Source: Dehalococcoidia bacterium (GTDB taxonomy: Bacteria > Chloroflexota > Dehalococcoidia > Bin125). Taken from it: 64,000 nt of DNA. Under the pieces are notes generated by a model, which saw nothing but the letters and a program-made list of their open reading frames with translations, made no database searches and was not told the DNA's origin. The stretch spans positions 310,001-374,000 of the forward strand of contig JAJDTU010000002.1 in the NCBI GenBank assembly GCA_022826965.1, given 5' to 3'. Of this stretch, positions 8,710 through 16,758 are shown in pieces (position 1 is the first letter of the stretch; the number at the start of each line of letters is the position of its first letter). Position numbers and translations under genes: made by a program.

Positions 8710-9606
8710 ATGCGCGATTTCAGCAATGGCACCGCAGTCGTCACTGGTGCGGCATCGGGGATGGGCTATGCCTTCGCCGAGCGCTTCGCCGCCGAGGGCA
8801 TGAACGTCGTCCTGGCCGACATCGAGGCCGAGGCACTGAAGGCCGCGGTGACCAGGCTTGAGCAGCAGGAACGAAACGTGATCGGCGTTGAGGTCAACAC
8901 GATGCAGCGGGAGACGCTCGAGAGCGTCCGCGATCAGGCAATCGACCGCTTCGGCAACATCCACGTGATCTGCAACAACGCCGGCGTCACCTCCCGCCGC
9001 GACGGCGGACTCGGCGCCGGCACCGGCGCACTCCCCGTTTGGGAGGTACCGGACTCGACGTGGGACTGGGTCATGGGGGTCAACCTCTGGGGCGTCCTCT
9101 ACGGGCTGCAGGTGTTCGTGCCGCACATGCTGGAGCATGGCGAAACCGGACACATCGTCAACACGGCATCGCTGGCCGGCCTGATTCCCGGAGCCTCGGC
9201 ATACAGCGTGTCGAAGCACGGCGTGCTGACCCTGACCGAGGGTCTCTGGCATCACCTGCGAGCCGCCGACGCCAACACCTCCGCCTCAGTCCTCTGTCCA
9301 GGATTCGTCGATACCCAGATCAACGAGGCGGAACGTAATCGCCCCGCTGAATTCGGCGAGTCGATCGAGGCCAACGAAGTGCAGCGCGCCGCCTCTCGTG
9401 TCTTCCTGGGCGGTGGCATGGACCCCGCAGACGTCGCCGAACTCGTTTGGCAGGCGATGGTCAACGATCAGCTCTACATCCTCCCCCATCCCGGCTGGAC
9501 CGACATCGTCCGGGGTCGGGTCGAGGCCATCCTCGAGGGCAGCCAACCCATCGAGGTCGATTTCCAGAAGATGATGGAGCGCCGCGCCCAGGGTGCGCTG
9601 ATCTAG
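8710..9606 (+). CDS. SDR family oxidoreductase (array B, copy 3)
   Basis: A 298-residue SDR beginning MRDFSNGTAVVTGAASGMG, 12 bases after copy 2 and with GGGGGCAG as the ribosome-binding site. All catalytic elements are present: TGAASGMG, CNNAG, Ser in NTASLAG, AYSVSK. It carries a slightly longer loop after CNNAG (GLGAGTGALPVWEV) than its neighbours. The tail ends with FQKMMERRAQGALI, parallel to copies 2 and 4. The tight spacing makes the four genes one transcription unit. The substrate is unknown. Confidence 0.92.
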   Translation: MRDFSNGTAVVTGAASGMGYAFAERFAAEGMNVVLADIEAEALKAAVTRLEQQERNVIGVEVNTMQRETLESVRDQAIDRFGNIHVICNNAGVTSRRDGGLGAGTGALPVWEVPDSTWDWVMGVNLWGVLYGLQVFVPHMLEHGETGHIVNTASLAGLIPGASAYSVSKHGVLTLTEGLWHHLRAADANTSASVLCPGFVDTQINEAERNRPAEFGESIEANEVQRAASRVFLGGGMDPADVAELVWQAMVNDQLYILPHPGWTDIVRGRVEAILEGSQPIEVDFQKMMERRAQGALI

Positions 9607-9618
9607 AGGGAGAACGCC

Positions 9619-10494
9619 ATGCGCGATTTCAGTACGAGCACGGCCGTCGTCACCGGAGCCGCGTCGGGCATGGGCTATGCCTTCGCCGAGCGCTTCGCCG
9701 CCGAGGGCATGAACGTCGTACTCGCCGACGTCGAGGCCGATGCGCTCAACGCAGCGGTTCTACGACTGGAGCAGCAGGAGCGCAGCGTTGTGGGGATCGA
9801 AGTCAACACGTTGCAGCGCGAATCGATTGAATCGCTCCGCGATCAGGCGATCGATCGCTTCGGCAACATCCACGTGTTGTGCAACAACGCCGGCGTGGTC
9901 AGCAGCGAGGACGGCGGCGCACGGAATCTCTGGGAGATCCCCGAATCGACCTGGGACTGGGTCCTGGGCGTCAACTTCTTCGGTGTGCTCTACGGGATCC
10001 AGACATTCCTCCCGCACATGATCGAGCACGGCGAGCCGGGACACGTGGTCAACACATCCTCGGTCGGCGGCATCATTGCCGGGTCCGGAGCCTACAGCGT
10101 GTCCAAGCACGGCGTGCTGTCGCTCAGCGAGGGACTCTATCTCGACCTTCGCGCGAGTAACTCGAGCATCTCTGCGAGCGTGCTCTGTCCAGGACTCGTG
10201 AACACAAACCTGGTCAACGCCGAACGCAATCGACCGGATCGGTTCGGCGGTCCTGCAGAACCCGCAGAGGAAGGCTATGTAGCCGAGATGGGCTGGCACG
10301 CCGCAATGGCTCCCAGCAACGTTGCCTCGCTCGTCTGGGACGCGATCGTCAACGACACGTTTTACATCCTGCCGCACCCGGGTTTCGACGAGATCGTGAA
10401 GGATCGGGTCGACCGAATCCTGTCGCGAAGCGCGCCAGCGCCGCTTGATTTCGCAGACCTGGCCAGACGCCGCGAAGCAGGCGAACTGGTCTAG
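9619..10494 (+). CDS. SDR family oxidoreductase (array B, copy 4)
   Basis: A 291-residue SDR, last of the four tandem paralogues, 12 bases after copy 3 with AGGGAGAA before the ATG. TGAASGMG, CNNAG, Ser in NTSSVGG and AYSVSK are intact. It is the most divergent of copies 2-4 in the lid region (AERNRPDRFGGPAEPAEEG) and tail (FADLARRREAGELV), which may mean a different substrate. It ends 17 bases before the stop of the convergent ferredoxin gene. Confidence 0.92.
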   Translation: MRDFSTSTAVVTGAASGMGYAFAERFAAEGMNVVLADVEADALNAAVLRLEQQERSVVGIEVNTLQRESIESLRDQAIDRFGNIHVLCNNAGVVSSEDGGARNLWEIPESTWDWVLGVNFFGVLYGIQTFLPHMIEHGEPGHVVNTSSVGGIIAGSGAYSVSKHGVLSLSEGLYLDLRASNSSISASVLCPGLVNTNLVNAERNRPDRFGGPAEPAEEGYVAEMGWHAAMAPSNVASLVWDAIVNDTFYILPHPGFDEIVKDRVDRILSRSAPAPLDFADLARRREAGELV

Positions 10495-10511
10495 CTGAGG
10501 CTCAGGACGTA

Positions 10512-11054
10512 CTACTCGTCGCCAGATTCGAGTTGAGCGGCGAATTCCTTGCGGCCCACCCGTTCCTTCTCGGTCTTGGCGAGAATCGTCTCGGGAATCC
10601 AGAACGGCAGGTTGGTGTCGGCTCGGCTGGGGGCGAGCAGGTCATCGAGGTCCATGACCAGCTCTCGACGGTCGTACTTCGTCTGCTCGTGGCCCTCCCA
10701 CATGGGGAGCATCGCGATCGCGTCGAAGGGGCAAACCTCGACGCAGATGTTGCAGCGCATGCAGCGGCCGAAGTCGATGTAGAAGTCCTTGATCACCGAC
10801 TTGTGATTGCTCTTCCCGGCGGCGTTGGCCGGGTTCTTCATCAGCGTCGTGGTCATGCAGTCGACGGGGCAGGCGGCGGCGCACTTGCCGCAGCCGGTGC
10901 AGTTCGGCTCCTCGAGCTGATGATTCCAGATCAGGTAGGGAAAGGTACGCGCCCGCTTGGGTAGCTGCTTCTTCTCGTACGGATAATGGACCGTGACCGG
11001 CCCGCGCTTCAGTATCTGTGCGCCCCGACCCATGACCTTGAACACACCACGCAT
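10512..11054 (-). CDS. NuoI-like 4Fe-4S dicluster ferredoxin
   Basis: A 180-residue iron-sulfur protein with two 4Fe-4S motifs, CTGCGKCAAACPVDC and CMRCNICVEVCPFDA, in the arrangement of complex I subunit NuoI. No other complex I genes are nearby, so it may serve as an electron carrier for neighbouring oxidoreductases or belong to a dispersed Nuo set. The start chosen is ATG at 11054 (MRGVFKV), which has GGGAG six bases upstream; an upstream ATG at 11099 would add 15 residues without a clear ribosome-binding site. The C-terminal tail is acidic and soluble. Confidence 0.85.
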   Translation of the reverse strand: MRGVFKVMGRGAQILKRGPVTVHYPYEKKQLPKRARTFPYLIWNHQLEEPNCTGCGKCAAACPVDCMTTTLMKNPANAAGKSNHKSVIKDFYIDFGRCMRCNICVEVCPFDAIAMLPMWEGHEQTKYDRRELVMDLDDLLAPSRADTNLPFWIPETILAKTEKERVGRKEFAAQLESGDE

Positions 11055-11111
11055 GGCCCGCTCCCTGTGTTGCAGCGCTTCCGACTCAGGATAGCGCACA
11101 GCTCCATCCGC

Positions 11112-11786
11112 TCAGAGCGACATCTCCGGCACGTCATCGGGAATCAACAATGCGGCACCGGTCCACTCCTCGACCGCGGCGGCAGTGATCCCAGGCGCCC
11201 GTTCCCGCAACATCAGCCCGGATTCTGTCACATCGATCACCGCGAGGTCGGTGATGATCACGTCCACACAGCGCTCCGCAGTCAGTGGATAGTCGCAGGC
11301 CTCGACGATCCGAGGCTCACCCTCGCGCGTCACGTGCGCCATCGCGATGATCAGCTTGCGCGCCCCGACGGCGAGGTCCATCGCGCCGCCAACGCTGCCG
11401 CCGCCGCGAGCCGGCACGTACCAGTTGGCCAAATCGCCCTGCTCCGAGACCTGTAAACCGCCGAGGACCGCGGCGTCGATGTGGCCGCCGCGAATCATGG
11501 CGAACGAGTCGGCGGTATCGAAGAAGCTGGCGCCGGGCACGAGGTCCACCGGCTGACCGCCCGCGTTGATCAGGTCGGAGTCGAAATCGGATTCGGAGAT
11601 GCCCGAGTAGCCGAGAATTCCGTTTTCGGCCTGAAACAGGATGTTGTCGGACGGCTCGACGAACCCGGCGACCAGCGTCGGCAGTCCGATGCCCAGATTC
11701 ACGACCCATCCCGGCTCAAGTTCTCGCGCCGCGCGGAGCGCAATCAGTTCCCGGCTGAGGCCTGCAGGTGGTGTCGCATTGGTCAT
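11112..11786 (-). CDS. CoA-transferase family I, subunit B
   Basis: A 224-residue beta subunit of a 3-oxoacid-type CoA-transferase. The AENGILGYSG stretch holds the glutamate that forms the covalent CoA thioester, and the GGHIDAAVLGGLQV and GARKLIIAM segments are family hallmarks. ATG at 11786 lies two bases after the stop of subunit A (TGATCATG), so the subunits are co-translated. Family members move CoA between succinyl- or acyl-CoA and a 3-oxo acid. The CaiB-type transferase and SDRs nearby fit a fatty or aromatic acid catabolism setting. Confidence 0.92.
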   Translation of the reverse strand: MTNATPPAGLSRELIALRAARELEPGWVVNLGIGLPTLVAGFVEPSDNILFQAENGILGYSGISESDFDSDLINAGGQPVDLVPGASFFDTADSFAMIRGGHIDAAVLGGLQVSEQGDLANWYVPARGGGSVGGAMDLAVGARKLIIAMAHVTREGEPRIVEACDYPLTAERCVDVIITDLAVIDVTESGLMLRERAPGITAAAVEEWTGAALLIPDDVPEMSL

Positions 11787-11788
11787 GA

Positions 11789-12481
11789 TCAGCCGTCCCA
11801 GCGAACGGGGATGGGCTCGCATTGGACCAGTCGGTCGACGTAGATCGCGGGTGTCCCAACGGACTCCGGAGGGATCTCGCCGGGTTCGACAATCTGCTCG
11901 ACTTCGGCGATCACCAGGTCGGCCGCTGTGGCCATCACAGGATTGAAGTTCAATCCCGCCAGTCGATACTGCAGATTGCCGTGACGGTCGCCGCGCCAGG
12001 CCTTCAGGAGCGCGACATCGCCGCGCAATGGACGTTCCAACAACCACCGTTCGCCGTCGAGTTCGAGGGTTTGCTTGCCCTCCGCCATCGTGGTGCCCAG
12101 ACCGGTCTTGGTCAGCACGCCTCCGAGCCCTGCTCCTCCCGCTCGGAGACGCTCGATCAACGTGCCCTGCGGTACCAGTTCCAACTCGGCTTCGCCCGCT
12201 CGATACTGAGCCTCGAAACGTGACGACCGCGTGCCCGATGCGCGGATGGCGAACGTCGCAATCACCTTGGCCAGTTGACGGTCCTCGCAGAGTTCGTCAA
12301 GCAAGTCGCCGAGTCCAATGTTGTTGGCGACCGCGGTCAGTCCGGTCTGACCGGTTTGTTTCAGGGCGAGGATCAGGTTGGACGGAGTCCCCGCGGAAAC
12401 AAACCCGCCGACCAGGATTGTCGCGCCGTCGGGGATGTCTGAGACGGCCGCGTCGGGCGTGTCGAAGACCTCGGCCTGCAT
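11789..12481 (-). CDS. CoA-transferase family I, subunit A
   Basis: A 230-residue alpha subunit of a family I CoA-transferase. It shows the glycine-rich CoA-binding segment ILVGGFVSAGTPSN near residue 22 and the VPQGTLIERLRAGGAGLGG stretch typical of the alpha subunit. It is the first gene of a two-gene operon with subunit B and is divergent from the family III transferase at 12567, leaving 85 bases for promoters. The donor and acceptor acids are unknown. Confidence 0.92.
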   Translation of the reverse strand: MQAEVFDTPDAAVSDIPDGATILVGGFVSAGTPSNLILALKQTGQTGLTAVANNIGLGDLLDELCEDRQLAKVIATFAIRASGTRSSRFEAQYRAGEAELELVPQGTLIERLRAGGAGLGGVLTKTGLGTTMAEGKQTLELDGERWLLERPLRGDVALLKAWRGDRHGNLQYRLAGLNFNPVMATAADLVIAEVEQIVEPGEIPPESVGTPAIYVDRLVQCEPIPVRWDG

Positions 12482-12566
12482 GCGCCGATCCTACTGCCAG
12501 CGCCTCATCAGATATCTTGCAGGCAGCTGTGGATGCTTACGCAGCGATGCCAGAAGGAGCAACAAC

Positions 12567-13790
12567 ATGCCAGCGCCACTCGAAGGAATTCGCGTCGTCG
12601 ACTTCACCCGATACCAGAATGGCCCCCACGCGACGGCGATGCTGGCCGACATGGGCGCCGACGTGCTCAAGGTCGAGATGCCCGGCAACGGCGATCCGGG
12701 CCGACAGCTCGGCGTGGGCGCCGACGGATTCTGCTCCTACTTCGAGGCGCTCAACCGAGGCAAGCGCTCGATGACCCTCGACCTGCGAGCCGAGGGCGCG
12801 ATCGAAGTCGTGCACAAGCTGATCGAGGATGCCGATGTCCTCACCGAGAACTTCCGCCCTGGCTATCTCGACTCCATCGGCCTCGGCTATGACGACCTCA
12901 AGCAGGTCAATCCGCAGTTGATCTATGCGACCAACTCGGGATTCGGGCCTGAGGGCGAGTGGGCGACGCGCGGTTCCTTTGATGTCGTCGCACAGGGCAT
13001 GTCGGGCGCGATGATCGCGCTGGGCGGCGGGCCCGGCGAGCGGCCGATTACTGCGCCCTGGGGTCTGGCTGATCAGACCGGCTCGCTGCTGTTTGCCTAC
13101 GGCATCGTGACGGCGCTCTTCGCCCGGTCCCAACATGGCGTTGGACAGAAGATCGACGTGTCGCAGCTTGGCGCGATGCTGACCCTCCAGGCGCTCTCGC
13201 TGCAGGCCTACCTGCACAGCAGTTACCAGCCGATCCTCAAGCCCGGCCGCTCGTTCTCCGCGACCTTCAGCTGGTACCAGGCGGGCGACGGCAAGTGGTT
13301 CACCATGGGCCTGCTCGATCCCAAGAGCTGGGCGCCGCTCTGCGAAGCGCTCGAACGTCCCGACCTGCTCAACGACGAGCGTTCCACTGACCCGTTCCAG
13401 CGCCGCGACAACGAGGAATGGCTGCGCACGGAACTGGAGCAGACATTCGCCAGGCGCCCCAGAGATGAGTGGCTGTCACGCCTGATCGCCGCGCGGATTC
13501 CCTGTGGGCCGGTCTACGACTACGAGGAAGTCGCCAACGACCAGCACTTCTGGCTCAACGGCTATCTCCAGGAGGCCGCTCATCCCCACTTCGAGCACAA
13601 CAGAGTCGTCGGCATCCCGGTCAGCTTTAGCGAGACCAGGACCCAGGTGCGCTCATCAGCGCCGGAACTGGGTCAGGACACCGAACTCGAACTGCTCAAC
13701 CTGGGCTACGAATGGCCCGACATCGAGCGCCTGCACGACAGCGGCGTGACCGCGGTCAAACGCCACGGCTCCGCAGCAGCGGGGGACTAG
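12567..13790 (+). CDS. CaiB/BaiF family (class III) CoA-transferase
   Basis: A 407-residue family III CoA-transferase. The N-terminus LEGIRVVDFTRYQNGPHA and the DMGADVLKVEMPG segment are hallmarks, as is the catalytic-aspartate region (WGLADQTGSLL). ATG at 12567 follows AGAAGGAG. Family members form an aspartyl-CoA anhydride and transfer CoA to carboxylic acids such as carnitine, formate or bile acids; the acid here is unknown. The gene ends in a 4-base overlap with purL, which runs the other way. Confidence 0.92.
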   Translation: MPAPLEGIRVVDFTRYQNGPHATAMLADMGADVLKVEMPGNGDPGRQLGVGADGFCSYFEALNRGKRSMTLDLRAEGAIEVVHKLIEDADVLTENFRPGYLDSIGLGYDDLKQVNPQLIYATNSGFGPEGEWATRGSFDVVAQGMSGAMIALGGGPGERPITAPWGLADQTGSLLFAYGIVTALFARSQHGVGQKIDVSQLGAMLTLQALSLQAYLHSSYQPILKPGRSFSATFSWYQAGDGKWFTMGLLDPKSWAPLCEALERPDLLNDERSTDPFQRRDNEEWLRTELEQTFARRPRDEWLSRLIAARIPCGPVYDYEEVANDQHFWLNGYLQEAAHPHFEHNRVVGIPVSFSETRTQVRSSAPELGQDTELELLNLGYEWPDIERLHDSGVTAVKRHGSAAAGD

Positions 13791-16036
13791 CCGTCCAGCA
13801 GATTGGGCAAGGCCGAGTTCCAGGCATCGGTGACGTCCTGCAGCGGCAGGTCAACCTCGCCGATCTTCAGTCGGTTGCCACCAACCGAACCAAGCTTCAC
13901 CGCATGCACTCCGAGCATCGCTGCAATCTCCAACAGGTCCGACCGGGCTACCGAGTCGACACTGACGATTGCCCGGGCCCCTGCTTCGCCGAACAGCGCC
14001 GAATCGAGCCGAGCGCCGAACTCGGCATCGATCACCGTGCCGATCTCTCCGGCAATCGCCGACTCCGCGATCGCAACGGCGACGCCGCCATCAGAGCAAT
14101 CGTGGGCCGACTTCAGTATGCCGCGCTCCGCCGCCTCCACCAGGACCTCGATCAGCGCGGCCTCTGCCTCCAGATCGACATCGATCGGACCTGCCGACTT
14201 GTTCTGCAACACCGCCAGATATTCGCTGCCGCCGAGCGTCGAGGCGGCTTGTTCCAGACTCGCGCCGAGCAGCCAGATCTCGTCGCCCTCGTCCTGGAAT
14301 GCCATTCGCACAGCGTGGTTCACATCGGAGATGATGCCCAGCATGCCGACCACCGGCGTCGGTGTGACCGGGCTGTCCTCGGACTCGTTGTAAAGACTGG
14401 CGTTGCCGGAGACGACCGGCGTGCCGAAGGCCCGGCAAGCGTCGGCCATGCCTCGAATCGATTCGCGGAGCTGGTAGTAGATCGATGCGCGCTCGGGATT
14501 GGCGAAGTTGAGGCAGTCCGTGACGGCGATCGGTCGTGCCCCGGTGCAGGCGATGTTCCGCGCCGCTTCGGCCACCGCGCGAGCGGAGCCGGCGTACGGG
14601 TCGAGTTCGACGGCGCGGCCGGGACCGTCGGTGCAGACCGCGAGCCCCTGCCTGACACCGCGGATGCGCAGCACTGCCGCGTCCGAACCCGGTGTGACCA
14701 CGGTGTTGGTGCCAACCATGTGGTCGTACTGCCGGTAGACCCAGCGCTTGGAGGCGATGTTGGGAGAACCGAGCAGGGCTAGCAATGCATCGTTCGCGTC
14801 AGACGAATGCAGGTCGGGAACCGAACCGGGATCCCAATGGGACCGAGTTTCGGCGTCGGGATCGCGCTCAGCATCCGGCATGTAGGCCGGCGCGCCGGTG
14901 AGTAGCGACACCGGCGCAGCGGCGACTTCCAGCTCGCCATCGAAGACGCGCGCGATCCCGTCGTCGGTCACCTCTCCGATCACTTCGGCGTGCAGATCCC
15001 AGTGGTCGAACCAGCCCTCAACATCGGAGACGTGGGCCGGTTTGACGGCGGCAATCATCCGCTCCTGCGACTCGGAAAGCATCACTTCGTAGGGCGTCAT
15101 GCCCGACTCGCGGCGGGGGACGCTCTGTGTCTGGATGCGAATTCCGGCGTTGGCGCGCTCGGCCATCTCGACGGTCGAGGAGGTGATGCCGGCAGCTCCG
15201 CAGTCCTGCAGCCCTTCCAGCCAATCGCGATGCTCTCGGACGAGACCGACGCAGGCGTCCATCAACGATTTCTCCAGGAACGGATTACCGACTTGCACCG
15301 CCGGGCGGCGTTCGGCAGACGATTCGTCCAGCTCGACCGAGGCGAATGTCGCGCCATGCAGACCGTCGCGACCAGTGTCGGCGCCGACGATCATGAGCTG
15401 TGTTCCCGATGGTCCTGCGGTCGCCGATATCAACGCGCCACGAGGGGCGATTCCCAGACACATCGCGTTGACCAGCGGATTCCCGCCATAGGAGTCGCCG
15501 ATGACGAGTTCTCCGCCAACGGTTGGGATCCCGAGACAGTTCCCATATCCGCCGATACCGGCGACGACTCCCACGCACAGGCGTCGGTTGCGCTGATCTT
15601 CCAACGGTCCGAAGCGCAGGGAGTCGAGCAACGCGATCGGTTGTGCGCCCATCGCAAAGATGTCCCGCACGATCCCGCCCACACCGGTCGCAGCCCCCTC
15701 ATACGGTTCAATCGCCGACGGGTGATTGTGGGACTCGATTTTCATCACCGCGACCCAGCCGTCGCCGATGTCGATGGCGCCGGCGTTCTCGTCACCCAGT
15801 TTGGTCAGAATGCGCTCGTCTTCGGTGGGGAAGTGTTGAAACAGCGATCGCGAGTGTTTGTAGCCGCAGTGCTCGCTCCAGAGCGCGCCGATCATGCCCA
15901 GTTCGACATCGGACGGCGCGCGGCCGAGCATGTCGCAGGCACGCTCGTACTCGTCGCGGCTCAGCGCAATCTGCGCCAGCACATCGGCATCGACTTCAGC
16001 CGCCGGCGCGTCGGTCGGTGCCGGATAGCTGGTCAC
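13787..16036 (-). CDS. purL: Phosphoribosylformylglycinamidine synthase subunit PurL
   Basis: A 749-residue large subunit of FGAM synthase (purine synthesis step 4: FGAR + Gln + ATP to FGAM). The length matches the Bacillus-type PurL that works with separate PurQ and PurS. ALWSEHCGYKHS near the N-terminus, GGNPLVNAM, the MKIESHNHPSAIEPYEGAATG region and SAHDCSDGGVAVA are diagnostic. GTG at 16036 is one base after the purQ stop (TGAC-GTG) and is preferred over an ATG upstream that would overlap purQ. PurS, the small third subunit, is not next to purQ here. Confidence 0.95.
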   Translation of the reverse strand: MTSYPAPTDAPAAEVDADVLAQIALSRDEYERACDMLGRAPSDVELGMIGALWSEHCGYKHSRSLFQHFPTEDERILTKLGDENAGAIDIGDGWVAVMKIESHNHPSAIEPYEGAATGVGGIVRDIFAMGAQPIALLDSLRFGPLEDQRNRRLCVGVVAGIGGYGNCLGIPTVGGELVIGDSYGGNPLVNAMCLGIAPRGALISATAGPSGTQLMIVGADTGRDGLHGATFASVELDESSAERRPAVQVGNPFLEKSLMDACVGLVREHRDWLEGLQDCGAAGITSSTVEMAERANAGIRIQTQSVPRRESGMTPYEVMLSESQERMIAAVKPAHVSDVEGWFDHWDLHAEVIGEVTDDGIARVFDGELEVAAAPVSLLTGAPAYMPDAERDPDAETRSHWDPGSVPDLHSSDANDALLALLGSPNIASKRWVYRQYDHMVGTNTVVTPGSDAAVLRIRGVRQGLAVCTDGPGRAVELDPYAGSARAVAEAARNIACTGARPIAVTDCLNFANPERASIYYQLRESIRGMADACRAFGTPVVSGNASLYNESEDSPVTPTPVVGMLGIISDVNHAVRMAFQDEGDEIWLLGASLEQAASTLGGSEYLAVLQNKSAGPIDVDLEAEAALIEVLVEAAERGILKSAHDCSDGGVAVAIAESAIAGEIGTVIDAEFGARLDSALFGEAGARAIVSVDSVARSDLLEIAAMLGVHAVKLGSVGGNRLKIGEVDLPLQDVTDAWNSALPNLLDG

Positions 16037-16037
16037 G

Positions 16038-16700
16038 TCAGCCCCAGCGCTCAATGATCGATCGCCAGATGTAGTTGCCGTCGGTCCCGCCGAGCAATGC
16101 ATCCGAAGCCCGCTCCGGATGCGGCATCATGCCCAGGACGTTGCCCATCGGACTGATGATTCCCGCGATATCGCGCAGCGAGCCATTGGGATTCTCGCCG
16201 GAGTAGCGAAAGATGATACGACCGGCGTCTTCAAGCTCATCGAGTACGTCGGGAGTCGCGAAGTACTGGCCCTCGCCGTGGGAGATTGGCAGCTGGACGA
16301 TCTGACCGGTGCGACAACCATTGGTGAACCCGGTATCTGCGCGCTCAACGGTCAACTCCTGAGGCTGACAACGGAACTGCAGCGAAGCGTTACGCTGCAG
16401 GACTCCGGGAAGAAGACCGGCCTCACAGAGAATCTGGAAGCCGTTGCAGGAGCCGAAGATCGGCTTGCCGGTCACCGAGAACCGCTCCAGTGCGGACATG
16501 ACCGGCGAAAAGCGTGCAATCGCGCCGCAGCGCAAATGGTCGCCGTAGGAGAACCCGCCGGGCAGGATGACGCCGTCGTACTCGTCGAGCGAAGACTCCT
16601 TGTGCCAGACGCGTTCTGCAGTCTGCCCCAGGTCTTCCAGCGCGTAAACGCAGTCCCAGTCGCTCCAGGTGCCGGGGAAGACGAGTACGGCGAATCGCAT
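16038..16700 (-). CDS. purQ: Phosphoribosylformylglycinamidine synthase subunit PurQ
   Basis: A 220-residue class I glutamine amidotransferase that feeds ammonia to PurL. The nucleophile Cys85 lies in FGSCNGFQIL, and the His-Glu pair in MMPHPERA. GGFSYGDHLRCGAIA is the PurQ-specific signature. Start ATG at 16700. Only one base separates its stop from purL, so the two form an operon. Residues match the B. subtilis type, not the fused E. coli enzyme. Confidence 0.95.
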   Translation of the reverse strand: MRFAVLVFPGTWSDWDCVYALEDLGQTAERVWHKESSLDEYDGVILPGGFSYGDHLRCGAIARFSPVMSALERFSVTGKPIFGSCNGFQILCEAGLLPGVLQRNASLQFRCQPQELTVERADTGFTNGCRTGQIVQLPISHGEGQYFATPDVLDELEDAGRIIFRYSGENPNGSLRDIAGIISPMGNVLGMMPHPERASDALLGGTDGNYIWRSIIERWG

Positions 16701-16758
16701 GTCCCGATGCTATCCGGCACCCTCGTTATGGCCAGTCGCGGCAGACCCAGAAGCAGAG

